Positions 8,229 through 16,389 of a stretch of 64,000 bases of DNA are shown here, piece after piece. Position numbers and translations under genes: made by a program. The stretch's first letter is position 1; every line of letters starts with the position of its first letter. Location of the stretch: NCBI GenBank assembly GCA_024401395.1, contig JAKSLD010000015.1, forward strand, positions 1 through 64,000, written 5' to 3'. Under the pieces are notes generated by a model, which saw only the letters and a list, made by a program, of their open reading frames with translations, was not told the origin of the DNA and searched no databases. The DNA comes from Bacteroidales bacterium. Its GTDB lineage: Bacteria; Bacteroidota; Bacteroidia; Bacteroidales; Marinilabiliaceae.

Positions 8229-9542
8229 CTATTTTGTAATCTCTTGCAAACGTCTGTTCGCATTACGTATAATTGTAGTCGTACTATCTGTGTCGAAAAT
8301 TGAATTCAATCCTTGCTGCTCTTGCGCAGGATCACCTGTATAAGGCTGACCAAGTTCCCAATAGACTATACCATCTGATATTTTTGCAGAACCACCCCAG
8401 GCCCAGAAATTGCAACCTGCCAAAATACCATTATGCGCAGCTTCCTCAACTACATAATCAAACACAAAACCATAATATGAGTCTCGTGCTGTCGTACTAC
8501 TCTCTCTAGAAAATTGGAATCCATCTCTTGGATAACCAAACTCCTCAAGAACAAGTGGCTTTGAATATTTCTCAGCAATTACCTTATGCGCCTCTACGTA
8601 CTTGATTGTATTCTCCTTGGCTACATCAAGATTCTTCGTCAGAGTCTGCTCACTAGTCCAACCCCAGTTGTATGGCCAGATATGAATATTCATATAATCA
8701 ACATTCTTGCAACTATGTATTGTCTCATAGAGGTCATAATCTTCCTCGCAACCCCACATACCTTCACTACCGACAGATATAAGGTGATTAGAATCAAGTT
8801 GCCTTATCTGTGCCGCTACAGCATCTATCCACATTACAAAGGCCTCCTTGTTATCCTTCGAAAAACAACGAGGTTCATTTCCTATCTGCCACGACATGAT
8901 AGCAGGATCTTCTGTATATGGCTTATTCGTATACCTGTTCGTACGAGACAAAACTGCTTCGACATGTTTTGAAAACAATTCCTGAGCCTTCGGAGCTTTC
9001 ATATATTGAGCAACATACTCCATAAATGTTGGCCAACCGTCAACAGAAGGTATAGGCGCTTTACCATATCCTGCCCACTGAAGGTATACTGAGTAACCTC
9101 CACTCCATTCCCAAGAATTATTGAGGTAGAGTACAGCCTTCATATTTCGCTTACCTAACTCGGCCATCAAATAATCAAGGCCGTCAAAAATAGTGTCATT
9201 ATATACACCTGGCTGCATCTGAAGTGTAGGACGTATTCTGGAAGGAAGACCATTTTCTCCATCACCACCAACGAGAATACGAAGGTTATCAACACCGATA
9301 GCTTGCAAAGAATCTAACTCCTGATGCAATCTTGCTCTATTTCCGCCTTCGCCGGTTGAACCTAATATCGCTCCATACCAGAAATTGGCACCTACATAAT
9401 AGTATGGGTGACCATTAGAGACGAAATGTCCATTCTCGACAGTAACGAAATCCTTACTGGAAGGAACTGACGTCTTTGCTGATTGCGTGCAAGAACATAC
9501 ACAGAATAGCAGAGCAATTACTAAATAATAAATGTTTCTCAT
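8229..9542 (-). CDS. Glycoside hydrolase family 5 lipoprotein, mannanase-like
   Basis: 437 residues from ATG 9542; the frame also opens at a TTG three codons earlier, which is less likely. The lipoprotein signal ends in a CVCSC lipobox, so the enzyme should be anchored in the envelope. The body is a (beta/alpha)8 barrel of the GH5 mannan endo-1,4-beta-mannosidase type: substrate-cleft aromatics (GANFWYGAIL), the acid/base Glu in WQIGNEPR and the nucleophile Glu in PLVLEEFGYPRD. It would cut beta-mannan or a related glycan; subfamily assignment needs a search. It is a single gene with no SusC/SusD partner nearby, unusual for a polysaccharide-utilisation enzyme in this phylum. Confidence 0.88.
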   Translation of the reverse strand: MRNIYYLVIALLFCVCSCTQSAKTSVPSSKDFVTVENGHFVSNGHPYYYVGANFWYGAILGSTGEGGNRARLHQELDSLQAIGVDNLRILVGGDGENGLPSRIRPTLQMQPGVYNDTIFDGLDYLMAELGKRNMKAVLYLNNSWEWSGGYSVYLQWAGYGKAPIPSVDGWPTFMEYVAQYMKAPKAQELFSKHVEAVLSRTNRYTNKPYTEDPAIMSWQIGNEPRCFSKDNKEAFVMWIDAVAAQIRQLDSNHLISVGSEGMWGCEEDYDLYETIHSCKNVDYMNIHIWPYNWGWTSEQTLTKNLDVAKENTIKYVEAHKVIAEKYSKPLVLEEFGYPRDGFQFSRESSTTARDSYYGFVFDYVVEEAAHNGILAGCNFWAWGGSAKISDGIVYWELGQPYTGDPAQEQQGLNSIFDTDSTTTIIRNANRRLQEITK

Positions 9543-9706
9543 ATTTAACAATATAGTTATGATTGATAGACTTTTGCGTTTATTAATAATGCGTTATACT
9601 TCTTTAACCAATTTCGATATAACCTTCTCTATTACAAGGGCGTAATATAGTATAGAAAATCTACCTTACAATTGGTTAGTTTTTTGACATGCTATGTGAA
9701 TCATAC

Positions 9707-9737
9707 CGTCAATGTCGTCGAGATGATGACATTGACG
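9707..9737. terminator. Hairpin with U-tract on the plus strand
   Basis: A 10-bp perfect stem CGTCAATGTC/GACATTGACG with an 11-base loop, followed on the plus strand by TTTTTATTTTTT. It lies after the ribE stop, but the T-tract faces the plus strand while both neighbours are on the minus strand. It may stop antisense transcription or act as a weak minus-strand terminator. Confidence 0.45.
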
Positions 9738-9747
9738 TTTTTATTTT

Positions 9748-10356
9748 TTACATCTTCGCAATCTCACCCATCTTGGTAATATACTTGCCAATGATATCAA
9801 ATTCGAGATTTACTATAGATCCCTTCTGAAGTTTGCAGAAATTTGTGTGACTAAAAGTATAAGGTATGATTGCAACCTGAAAACTATCTATCTGGCTATT
9901 GACAACTGTCAGGCTGACGCCATTTACGCATACAGACCCCTTCTCGACTGTAATATAACCCTTAAGAGCCTGCTCCTTAATGAAATCATACTTGAAAGTA
10001 AAATACCAACTACCATCAGCCTCCTGAATATTCTCACACAAAGCAGTTTGGTCGACATGACCCTGAACAATGTGACCATCCAACCTACCGTTCATAATCA
10101 TGCTTCTTTCAACATTAACCCAATCTCCAACAGAAAGTTTACCCAAGTTACTTCTTTGAAGGGTTTCTGCTACAGCTGTAACTGTATACTCATTACCATC
10201 AATATTAACCACAGTAAGGCAAACACCATTATGAGCTACACTCTGGTCAATCTTTAACTCCTTAGTAAAAGAACACTCTAAAGTAATATGAAGATTACCT
10301 CCATCGGTAACAAGCTTCTTGACAATAGCCGATTCTTCAACAATTCCTGAAAACAT
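9748..10356 (-). CDS. ribE: Riboflavin synthase, alpha subunit
   Basis: 202 residues. It dismutates two 6,7-dimethyl-8-ribityllumazine molecules into riboflavin in the cytoplasm. The conserved start MFSGIVEE is present, and the protein is an internal duplication of the lumazine-binding barrel, shown by the paired motifs NGVCLTV (first half) and NGVSLTV (second half). Length is normal for the family. No other rib gene is nearby. It follows the T9SS operon but is separated from gldN by a strong terminator, so it probably uses its own promoter. Confidence 0.96.
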   Translation of the reverse strand: MFSGIVEESAIVKKLVTDGGNLHITLECSFTKELKIDQSVAHNGVCLTVVNIDGNEYTVTAVAETLQRSNLGKLSVGDWVNVERSMIMNGRLDGHIVQGHVDQTALCENIQEADGSWYFTFKYDFIKEQALKGYITVEKGSVCVNGVSLTVVNSQIDSFQVAIIPYTFSHTNFCKLQKGSIVNLEFDIIGKYITKMGEIAKM

Positions 10357-10380
10357 ATTGTACTATTTAAATATTACATC

Positions 10381-10413
10381 AAAAACGAGAGACCGACAAT
10401 TGTCAGTCCCTCG
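10381..10413 (-). terminator. Terminator closing the T9SS operon
   Basis: The minus strand can form a near-continuous stem between 10413 and 10386 (CGAGGGACTGAC paired with GTCGGTCTCTCG), followed at once by TTTTTG. It lies 33 bases after the gldN stop. Confidence 0.8.
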
Positions 10414-10446
10414 CCTTATATTATACTCTATACTGTAAGCAACAGA

Positions 10447-11337
10447 TTAATACTCCCACATATCATGCTCCTTAACGAAAATCTCATTGTGGATACGACG
10501 AGACTCAAGGTTAGCATCAAGAGCTGAAGTATACTCTACGATAGCACGGTTGTTGTAAACGTTAGACTCGCGATAGATATAGCTAGCGAAACGACGCTGC
10601 GCCATAAGGTCGTCAAATGACTGACGCTGGGAATCATTACGAGTATTATAAACTTCCTGCTCGCTCAAGAATGGACGGAGCTCTGGATAGTAAACCCAGA
10701 AAGTCAAAGAAGACTTATAACGAACAGTTCCATCGTCCTGTGTAGAAGCCGACTCTCTGATTGGGCAGATACCGATAATACGTACATCCATACGACCATA
10801 CTTACGATCAAACCACCATACCTCCTTTACAAGGAAACGCTGAACTTCATCAAGACGAACCTCGTTATCAATAGTAATAGGATTACCATCTTCATCTGTA
10901 CTCTCAGTTGTACCACCTCCTAGAAGAGCTACAACATTCTCAAAAGGAATACGCTGAGCGAACTCATCATCTTGACCAGAATCGTATGCAGTCAAATCAC
11001 CTAATTTAACCGCATCAAAAATAACCTGCATCAAAGAACGACGACCATCGATTGGCTTTGTAGGGTAATACAATGGGAGATTTATCTTCTCACGCAAGTC
11101 AATAAGTCGCCAAACAGTCTTTGACCACATTACATCAGCCTCACGTACATGTACATAAGGAATATATTTCTTGCTGGCTATATGCTGTTTCTCATAAGGA
11201 CCATCAATCCCCTTGAACACATTTGGATCATGTGCCGAAACATTTCTTGGTGATGGTGCAGGTTCACGAGTTACCGACTGAGCCATAACCATCGCGGAAA
11301 TCGTAACCATCACTGCCAATAACAATAACTTCTTCAT
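10447..11337 (-). CDS. gldN: Type IX secretion system protein GldN/PorN
   Basis: 296 residues with a Sec signal peptide (MKKLLLLAVMVTISAMVMAQ). GldN/PorN is a periplasmic protein that partners with the lipoprotein GldK/PorK to form the large ring beneath the outer membrane in the T9SS. Family hallmarks visible here are DVMWSKTVWRLIDLREKINLPLYYP cut as ADVMWSKTVWR then IDLREKINLPLYYP, the PLENV-like IPFENVV region, and KEVWWFDRKYGRMDVRIIGICP in the middle (KEVWWFDRKYGRMDVRI). It is the last gene of porP-gldK-gldL-gldM-gldN and is followed by a terminator. Confidence 0.95.
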   Translation of the reverse strand: MKKLLLLAVMVTISAMVMAQSVTREPAPSPRNVSAHDPNVFKGIDGPYEKQHIASKKYIPYVHVREADVMWSKTVWRLIDLREKINLPLYYPTKPIDGRRSLMQVIFDAVKLGDLTAYDSGQDDEFAQRIPFENVVALLGGGTTESTDEDGNPITIDNEVRLDEVQRFLVKEVWWFDRKYGRMDVRIIGICPIRESASTQDDGTVRYKSSLTFWVYYPELRPFLSEQEVYNTRNDSQRQSFDDLMAQRRFASYIYRESNVYNNRAIVEYTSALDANLESRRIHNEIFVKEHDMWEY

Positions 11338-11373
11338 ATTGCTTGCGTGTTATAAAGTAATCTACGGTATATA

Positions 11374-12918
11374 CTAATCACAAATTAATGAAAGTGTACC
11401 CAAGTTGTTTACACTACCATCAGGGAATTTAACTTGAATGTTCTCAATCCACAACTTCTGACCACGGTTGATCTTCTGCAACATCTGCTTCTGCTCTGCA
11501 GAGAACTTAGAACCCTTAACAGACTTCGTTACATCAAAACCACCCTGCTTCATAGTGAGGTCGAATGAAACAACTTCAAACTTAACATCAAATACGAAAT
11601 CCTCAAGTTCAGCTCTAGGACCACTAACTGAAGTCAACTGAGCCTTTGGAATTCTATTACCCTTAGTACCAGGCAACTTTGGAGTAGGATTAGGAACTCG
11701 GTAGATACGGAAATTCTTCTGAGGGAAACGGATTGGCTTACCATTCACACTACCAGAAACCGTAATAACAGCTTCCTTAGAATCCTTATTTGGACGAGCA
11801 ATATAAATATTACCCGACTTTGTCAATGTACAACCAGTAGCAGAAACCTTCAAGTCACTAGGAGAAATACCTGGAGCAGAAATCTCAAGTGGGTTATCAA
11901 GACCACGGTACATAGCATTCATCTTAATTGGTGCTACAGTAACCATTGGTTGAGCAACCTCATACTCACCTACTACATTATAGTGCAGCATATCACCAGT
12001 GACAGGGTCAGGAATTGAAAGATCTGCAGTATATTTCTTCTGACCAACAGCCGAAGCAGCTACAGTATACTTACCACGACCCGCCTCAACTCTCAACTCA
12101 CTATCAGCAACCTTAACAATAGGCTCCATTGTATCGTCGTAAGCAGCCAACATAATGTCTGCTTCATACGAACCACCTTGGAGGACATAACTGCTCTTAG
12201 CAATAATCAAAGGCTCAATCTTATTAAACTTAAATGAAGCCTTATCTATAGAGCTGTAGAGGTATTGAACAACGTCAGCCTCTGCGTTACGAACAGTACT
12301 CTGCATATTACTCAAGAGCGCCATTGAAGCAGCCAATGGAATATGCTCGAAATTCTGGCTCTGCCAAGAAACCTTTACATTATCAGCATCTACAGTATCC
12401 TTCGTCGCAAGCATAGCATCAAGTGCACCGACCAAAATATCGTTACCTTCGGCTATACCTTTAAGGTAATCCTTATACTCACCGATCTTAGTACGAAGCT
12501 CCTCACCCTTGGCACCGCCATTTTCTACCATCATTACAGTAGCTGCAATATCCTGGTTACTCTTCGACTGATAATTATCCTCATTGAACTCAGGACCATC
12601 AGCGCGATGAATGAGGTCATTCTTAACATTGCGCACATACTCACAGAGCTCGTCTGCAGCTTCTTTAACCTTCATTACTGTCTGGTAAGCCTCACCCACC
12701 TTCGCTGGATTCTGAGCATTTGCATTCTCAAAATTAACGTAAGCAGTCTTATTCTTAACCTCAGTATTCTTAGTTGAAGACTTAATGCTCTTATCCACCA
12801 AATCGAAAGCATTCAAGAGGTCGCCAGATACATTCAATGCCAACATCGCTGTAAGCATCATGTACATCATGCCGATCATCTTCTGCCTAGGGGTTTCGGG
12901 ACAGTTACCTCCACTCAT
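11374..12918 (-). CDS. gldM: Type IX secretion system protein GldM/PorM
   Basis: 514 residues, the usual length. GldM/PorM has one N-terminal membrane helix inserted in the GldL ring and a long periplasmic shaft of stacked domains that passes proton-motive energy to the outer-membrane translocon. The helix is visible as MYMMLTAMLALNVSGD (about residues 17-32), preceded by RQKMIGM, and the rest lacks other membrane segments. The C-terminal region contains the conserved GFDVTKSVKG stretch. It is 36 bases upstream of gldN and 51 bases downstream of gldL, in a single operon. Confidence 0.96.
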   Translation of the reverse strand: MSGGNCPETPRQKMIGMMYMMLTAMLALNVSGDLLNAFDLVDKSIKSSTKNTEVKNKTAYVNFENANAQNPAKVGEAYQTVMKVKEAADELCEYVRNVKNDLIHRADGPEFNEDNYQSKSNQDIAATVMMVENGGAKGEELRTKIGEYKDYLKGIAEGNDILVGALDAMLATKDTVDADNVKVSWQSQNFEHIPLAASMALLSNMQSTVRNAEADVVQYLYSSIDKASFKFNKIEPLIIAKSSYVLQGGSYEADIMLAAYDDTMEPIVKVADSELRVEAGRGKYTVAASAVGQKKYTADLSIPDPVTGDMLHYNVVGEYEVAQPMVTVAPIKMNAMYRGLDNPLEISAPGISPSDLKVSATGCTLTKSGNIYIARPNKDSKEAVITVSGSVNGKPIRFPQKNFRIYRVPNPTPKLPGTKGNRIPKAQLTSVSGPRAELEDFVFDVKFEVVSFDLTMKQGGFDVTKSVKGSKFSAEQKQMLQKINRGQKLWIENIQVKFPDGSVNNLGTLSLICD

Positions 12919-12969
12919 CTCGTTGTTCTCCTATAGTTAGTAATTACTACTAATTCTTCTCTAAAAATA

Positions 12970-13827
12970 TTACTTGCGAACTACGCTAAGCATATTACCA
13001 TAAATCGAATTGAGTTCAGTCACTGTCTTCGACAAACCAGCAATCTGCTCACGGTACTGACGTACGCCATCGATAGAAGCCTGTATCTCAGCTGTAATAG
13101 AAGACATACCATCAGCAAGTCCCTTAGATGACTCAAGCTGGCTATTAACACTTTGAAGCTGCTTAGCGTAAGCATCATTCATAGCCTTAATATTTGAAGT
13201 CATGACCTGAGACTGAGAAGCCTGCTCAGCAAACGAATCATTAAACTTAGTATATGAATCGCTGAACTTCTTGCTAGCGTCTACTACATTCGCCTGTACT
13301 GCTGTCATCTGGCTCATTGAGTCAGTAGCTACCTTTACTCCATTGAGGTAAGACTTTGTTGCTACAGCTGCATCTGAAAGGTCAGCCATTTGCGATGTTG
13401 TAGCAGCCAAGTTCTTTACACCTTGCGAAAGTTCATCAATAGTCTTCTGCTCGATTGCACCAGCGCTAAGGAGAGCAGACAACTCACTACCGCCACCAAC
13501 TACGCCTGATGCTGCACCACTTACTCCAGCTGATGAACGGCCGCCACCATGAGAGTGAGCATGCATATCTTTATCTGGATCTGGCTCAAGACCAATAAGC
13601 TCAGGGTATACCAAACTCCAGTCTGGAGTCTCATGAGGTGGCTCGAATGAAGACAATGCAAAGATAAGAGCCTCTACACCCAAACCTGCAATAAGCATGA
13701 TACTGGCACCTGGCAAGTGAAGGATTTTGAAGAGTGCACCGATAATAGCTACGGCCGCACCAAATCCGTAAACGTAAGCCATAGTCTTCTTGTAAGCCGG
13801 ACTAGTTACAAATTCTGTAATACTCAT
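12970..13827 (-). CDS. gldL: Type IX secretion system motor protein GldL/PorL
   Basis: 285 residues. GldL forms the inner-membrane ring that, with GldM, converts proton-motive force into rotation to drive T9SS secretion (and gliding in relatives that glide). Two N-terminal membrane helices are visible: MAYVYGFGAAVAIIGALFKI (residues 16-35) and ASIMLIAGLGVEALIFALSS (about 41-60), the latter containing the membrane-embedded Glu expected of the family, then SFEPPHE. A low-complexity Gly/Ser/His linker (about 92-115) leads to a long coiled cytoplasmic tail. It lies between gldK and gldM. Confidence 0.95.
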   Translation of the reverse strand: MSITEFVTSPAYKKTMAYVYGFGAAVAIIGALFKILHLPGASIMLIAGLGVEALIFALSSFEPPHETPDWSLVYPELIGLEPDPDKDMHAHSHGGGRSSAGVSGAASGVVGGGSELSALLSAGAIEQKTIDELSQGVKNLAATTSQMADLSDAAVATKSYLNGVKVATDSMSQMTAVQANVVDASKKFSDSYTKFNDSFAEQASQSQVMTSNIKAMNDAYAKQLQSVNSQLESSKGLADGMSSITAEIQASIDGVRQYREQIAGLSKTVTELNSIYGNMLSVVRK

Positions 13828-13882
13828 TTTACCTCAAATTTCTTTTTGTACAACTTGTTGTTAATATACTTCTTAGTGAAAA

Positions 13883-15253
13883 TTATTCGCCCACATAGTC
13901 ACGAACACAACGGAAACCAATGTAGCTTGTAGCCGAATCCTGATACTCATAGGTACGAGTACCGCACTGCATATAATATGCGATATCCTTCCATGAGCCA
14001 CCACGAATCACCTTACGCTTCATAACATGTGCCTCATCGTTACGAGCATTATATTCATATGTTGGGTTGAAATCATGTGTATATGCATAGCTTGACTCAT
14101 CGTACGCACTAGAGGTCCATTCTGCTACGTTACCAGCCATATCAAACAAACCGTAGTCGTTTGGAGCATACGAACAGATATTTGTTGTAGCTGCTGCACC
14201 GTCATCAGCGTAACGACCGCGAAGAGGCTTGAAGTTAGCTACGAAACAACCTCTGTTATTACGTGTATAGTAACCACCCCAAGGGTAAACACCGCCGTTG
14301 ATACCACCGCGAGCAGCGAACTCCCATTCAGCCTCTGTTGGGAGGCGGTAGTCCATTGCAAGAGGGAAGTGATCCAACTGGAGAGAACGATTCAACCAGT
14401 TAGAACGCCAGATACAGAATGCTGTTGCCTGTTTCCAGCTAACACCTACGCAAGGATAGTTATCGAAACCTGGGTGGAAGAAATACATCTTAGTCCAAGG
14501 CTCATTATAAGAGTATGTGAAATCTGCAATCCAGCAAAGTGTATCAGGATATACGAGAACCTTATCACGTACGATGAAAGAACCACGATCTGTGATATCG
14601 TTCCACTCACCATCCTTGTTTACAACTTTACCATCATACTCCTTACGCTCGAGATTATATCGGTTAGTCTTCTTTGCAGCCTGCTGGAGATCAATCCACA
14701 TATATTGGTATACCCACTTACGAGTATCGTACTCGCGGCGACCCATGAAGCGGTCAGCCTCGCGATAGTACAAAGGATCCTCGCCATTACCACCCTCCTC
14801 AAGAATTGCACGGATATCCTCGTTTGATGTCTCGATTGGCTGGTCCCAGTTGATACGGAACTTATCACCGAAACCATTATCTGAAGGCTCATCACCTGTA
14901 GATGTCTCAGTAATAATATATCCCTCACCATCCTCACCGATCATACGGCGAGCGATAGAGTCGCGTACCCAATATACGAACTGACGGTACTCGGCATTTG
15001 TAATCTCTGTCTCATCCATCCAGAAAGAACGGATTGTCACAGTCTTAGTCTGCGCATTTGTGATGTTCGCTACGTCCTGCTCATTCTGGCCCATATTAAA
15101 GCTACCTTGAGCAATGAACAGCATACCATAAGGATTAGGCTCGAAGAAATCCGAGCTTCGCTGAACTCCTATCAATTCACCTCCATCACTGGAACCACAG
15201 CCAGTAAGAAGCAACACCACAAGGGATAAAGATAAAACTAATATATTCTTCAT
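13883..15253 (-). CDS. gldK: Type IX secretion system lipoprotein GldK/PorK
   Basis: 456 residues with a lipobox (LLLTGCGSS), so it is lipid-anchored at the outer membrane. GldK/PorK forms the large periplasmic ring with GldN. The body is a formylglycine-generating-enzyme-like (SUMF1) fold, seen in LPTEAEWEFAARGG, YPWGG, YGLFDMAGNVAEWTSSAY and the terminal RGGSWKDIAYYMQCGTR/GFRCVRD block; in this family the fold is structural, not enzymatic. It is the second gene of the operon, 75 bases downstream of porP. Confidence 0.96.
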   Translation of the reverse strand: MKNILVLSLSLVVLLLTGCGSSDGGELIGVQRSSDFFEPNPYGMLFIAQGSFNMGQNEQDVANITNAQTKTVTIRSFWMDETEITNAEYRQFVYWVRDSIARRMIGEDGEGYIITETSTGDEPSDNGFGDKFRINWDQPIETSNEDIRAILEEGGNGEDPLYYREADRFMGRREYDTRKWVYQYMWIDLQQAAKKTNRYNLERKEYDGKVVNKDGEWNDITDRGSFIVRDKVLVYPDTLCWIADFTYSYNEPWTKMYFFHPGFDNYPCVGVSWKQATAFCIWRSNWLNRSLQLDHFPLAMDYRLPTEAEWEFAARGGINGGVYPWGGYYTRNNRGCFVANFKPLRGRYADDGAAATTNICSYAPNDYGLFDMAGNVAEWTSSAYDESSYAYTHDFNPTYEYNARNDEAHVMKRKVIRGGSWKDIAYYMQCGTRTYEYQDSATSYIGFRCVRDYVGE

Positions 15254-15328
15254 AATATACCTTTATATCTCAATTGTACCGATAATTTATTCTATTTTAT
15301 ATTTAAGTCATTCTATTACAGTTGTTAG

Positions 15329-16324
15329 CTACAATATCCTGACGCTTTTATATCTTTTATTTCTTCGTTCAACATCTATACTAAAAGTATAGGCGAGAAC
15401 TATTTCGTGACTACCTGATGTGCGTGCACTAAAGTCTGTTACACACAAATCATAGTCATATCCTACGTACAAAGCGCTTGAAAGGTTCGCTCCAACTTGA
15501 AAAAAAACTGCATCTTGGAATCTATATCCCACTCCCACAGTCACTTTGCTCTTCAAATTTGCTAGAAGAGCGACATCGATCTCGGTTGACGAGAAGTCTG
15601 TCAGCAAGTTGGCGCGCGCCTCAAATCCTAGAGTTGCACTTTCTCGCAGTTTACGACCTGCACTTATATTCATCAAAGGTCTTCTTTTAATCGTTGCACC
15701 ACTATTCATCTCCATTTTGGGAGCTGTAAGATGCAATAAAGAAAGACCTAGATAACTCGTTGATGACTGAAAGAAAGCACCTAAACCGGCATCAAATACC
15801 GTAGCACTTTCATCGCTGCCTTGAAGTAACGGATCACTTGACTGATGGTAATCATCTTCCAATCCGTCTACGGAAGTGCTTAATTCACTGACTTTAAATG
15901 CAGCATTCAGCACTCCAACCCTGAGTCCCAATCCTAGCAACCCCTTATTCAACTCGATATGGTAGCTATAGTCGGCTGCTATGTTCATTGTTGTCAGAGC
16001 CCCTTCAACATCGTGAGTCACAATGGCTCCTACTCCGTGGAAACTCTTTAAGAACGACACCTCGCCGTTGATACCTAGAAAAGACGACTGGGGGGCACCT
16101 TTAATACCTACCCACTGCTTTTTAAATGCACCTACTGCTTGGTATGTGCCCGTTTTTCCTGCGCTTCCAGGATTTAAAAGCGACGGAACCGTAGCATTTT
16201 GTGACATCGTCATGTCACTTTGCGCCCAAAGGGAATTTCCTCTCAGACTGCAAATTAAAACAAAAAAGAGCAATATAACACAATTTAACCCGTCAAAACG
16301 AGTATTTTTTTTACAGTGTATCAT
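15329..16324 (-). CDS. porP: PorP/SprF family outer-membrane protein
   Basis: 331 residues from ATG 16324; the open frame extends ten codons to a TTG that is unlikely to be the start. A signal peptide follows a short basic N-terminus (CVILLFFVLICSLRGNSLWAQ). The remainder is a beta-barrel of the PorP/SprF type, with the early signature QNATVPSLLNPGSAG and repeated amphipathic strands rich in aromatic-Gly pairs. In Porphyromonas PorP is required for T9SS secretion together with PorK-L-M-N. It is the first gene of the operon here, 65 bases downstream of topA. Confidence 0.92.
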   Translation of the reverse strand: MIHCKKNTRFDGLNCVILLFFVLICSLRGNSLWAQSDMTMSQNATVPSLLNPGSAGKTGTYQAVGAFKKQWVGIKGAPQSSFLGINGEVSFLKSFHGVGAIVTHDVEGALTTMNIAADYSYHIELNKGLLGLGLRVGVLNAAFKVSELSTSVDGLEDDYHQSSDPLLQGSDESATVFDAGLGAFFQSSTSYLGLSLLHLTAPKMEMNSGATIKRRPLMNISAGRKLRESATLGFEARANLLTDFSSTEIDVALLANLKSKVTVGVGYRFQDAVFFQVGANLSSALYVGYDYDLCVTDFSARTSGSHEIVLAYTFSIDVERRNKRYKSVRIL

Positions 16325-16389
16325 GTCTCTATTTTTGTTTTGTCTTATTATCAAGCAGTTACGCCGCTTGATATGATTTGCTGTACTAA

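Noticed and set aside
9707..9737. Hairpin as ribE terminator
   Set aside because: The T-tract faces the plus strand, opposite to ribE; kept only as a low-confidence feature.
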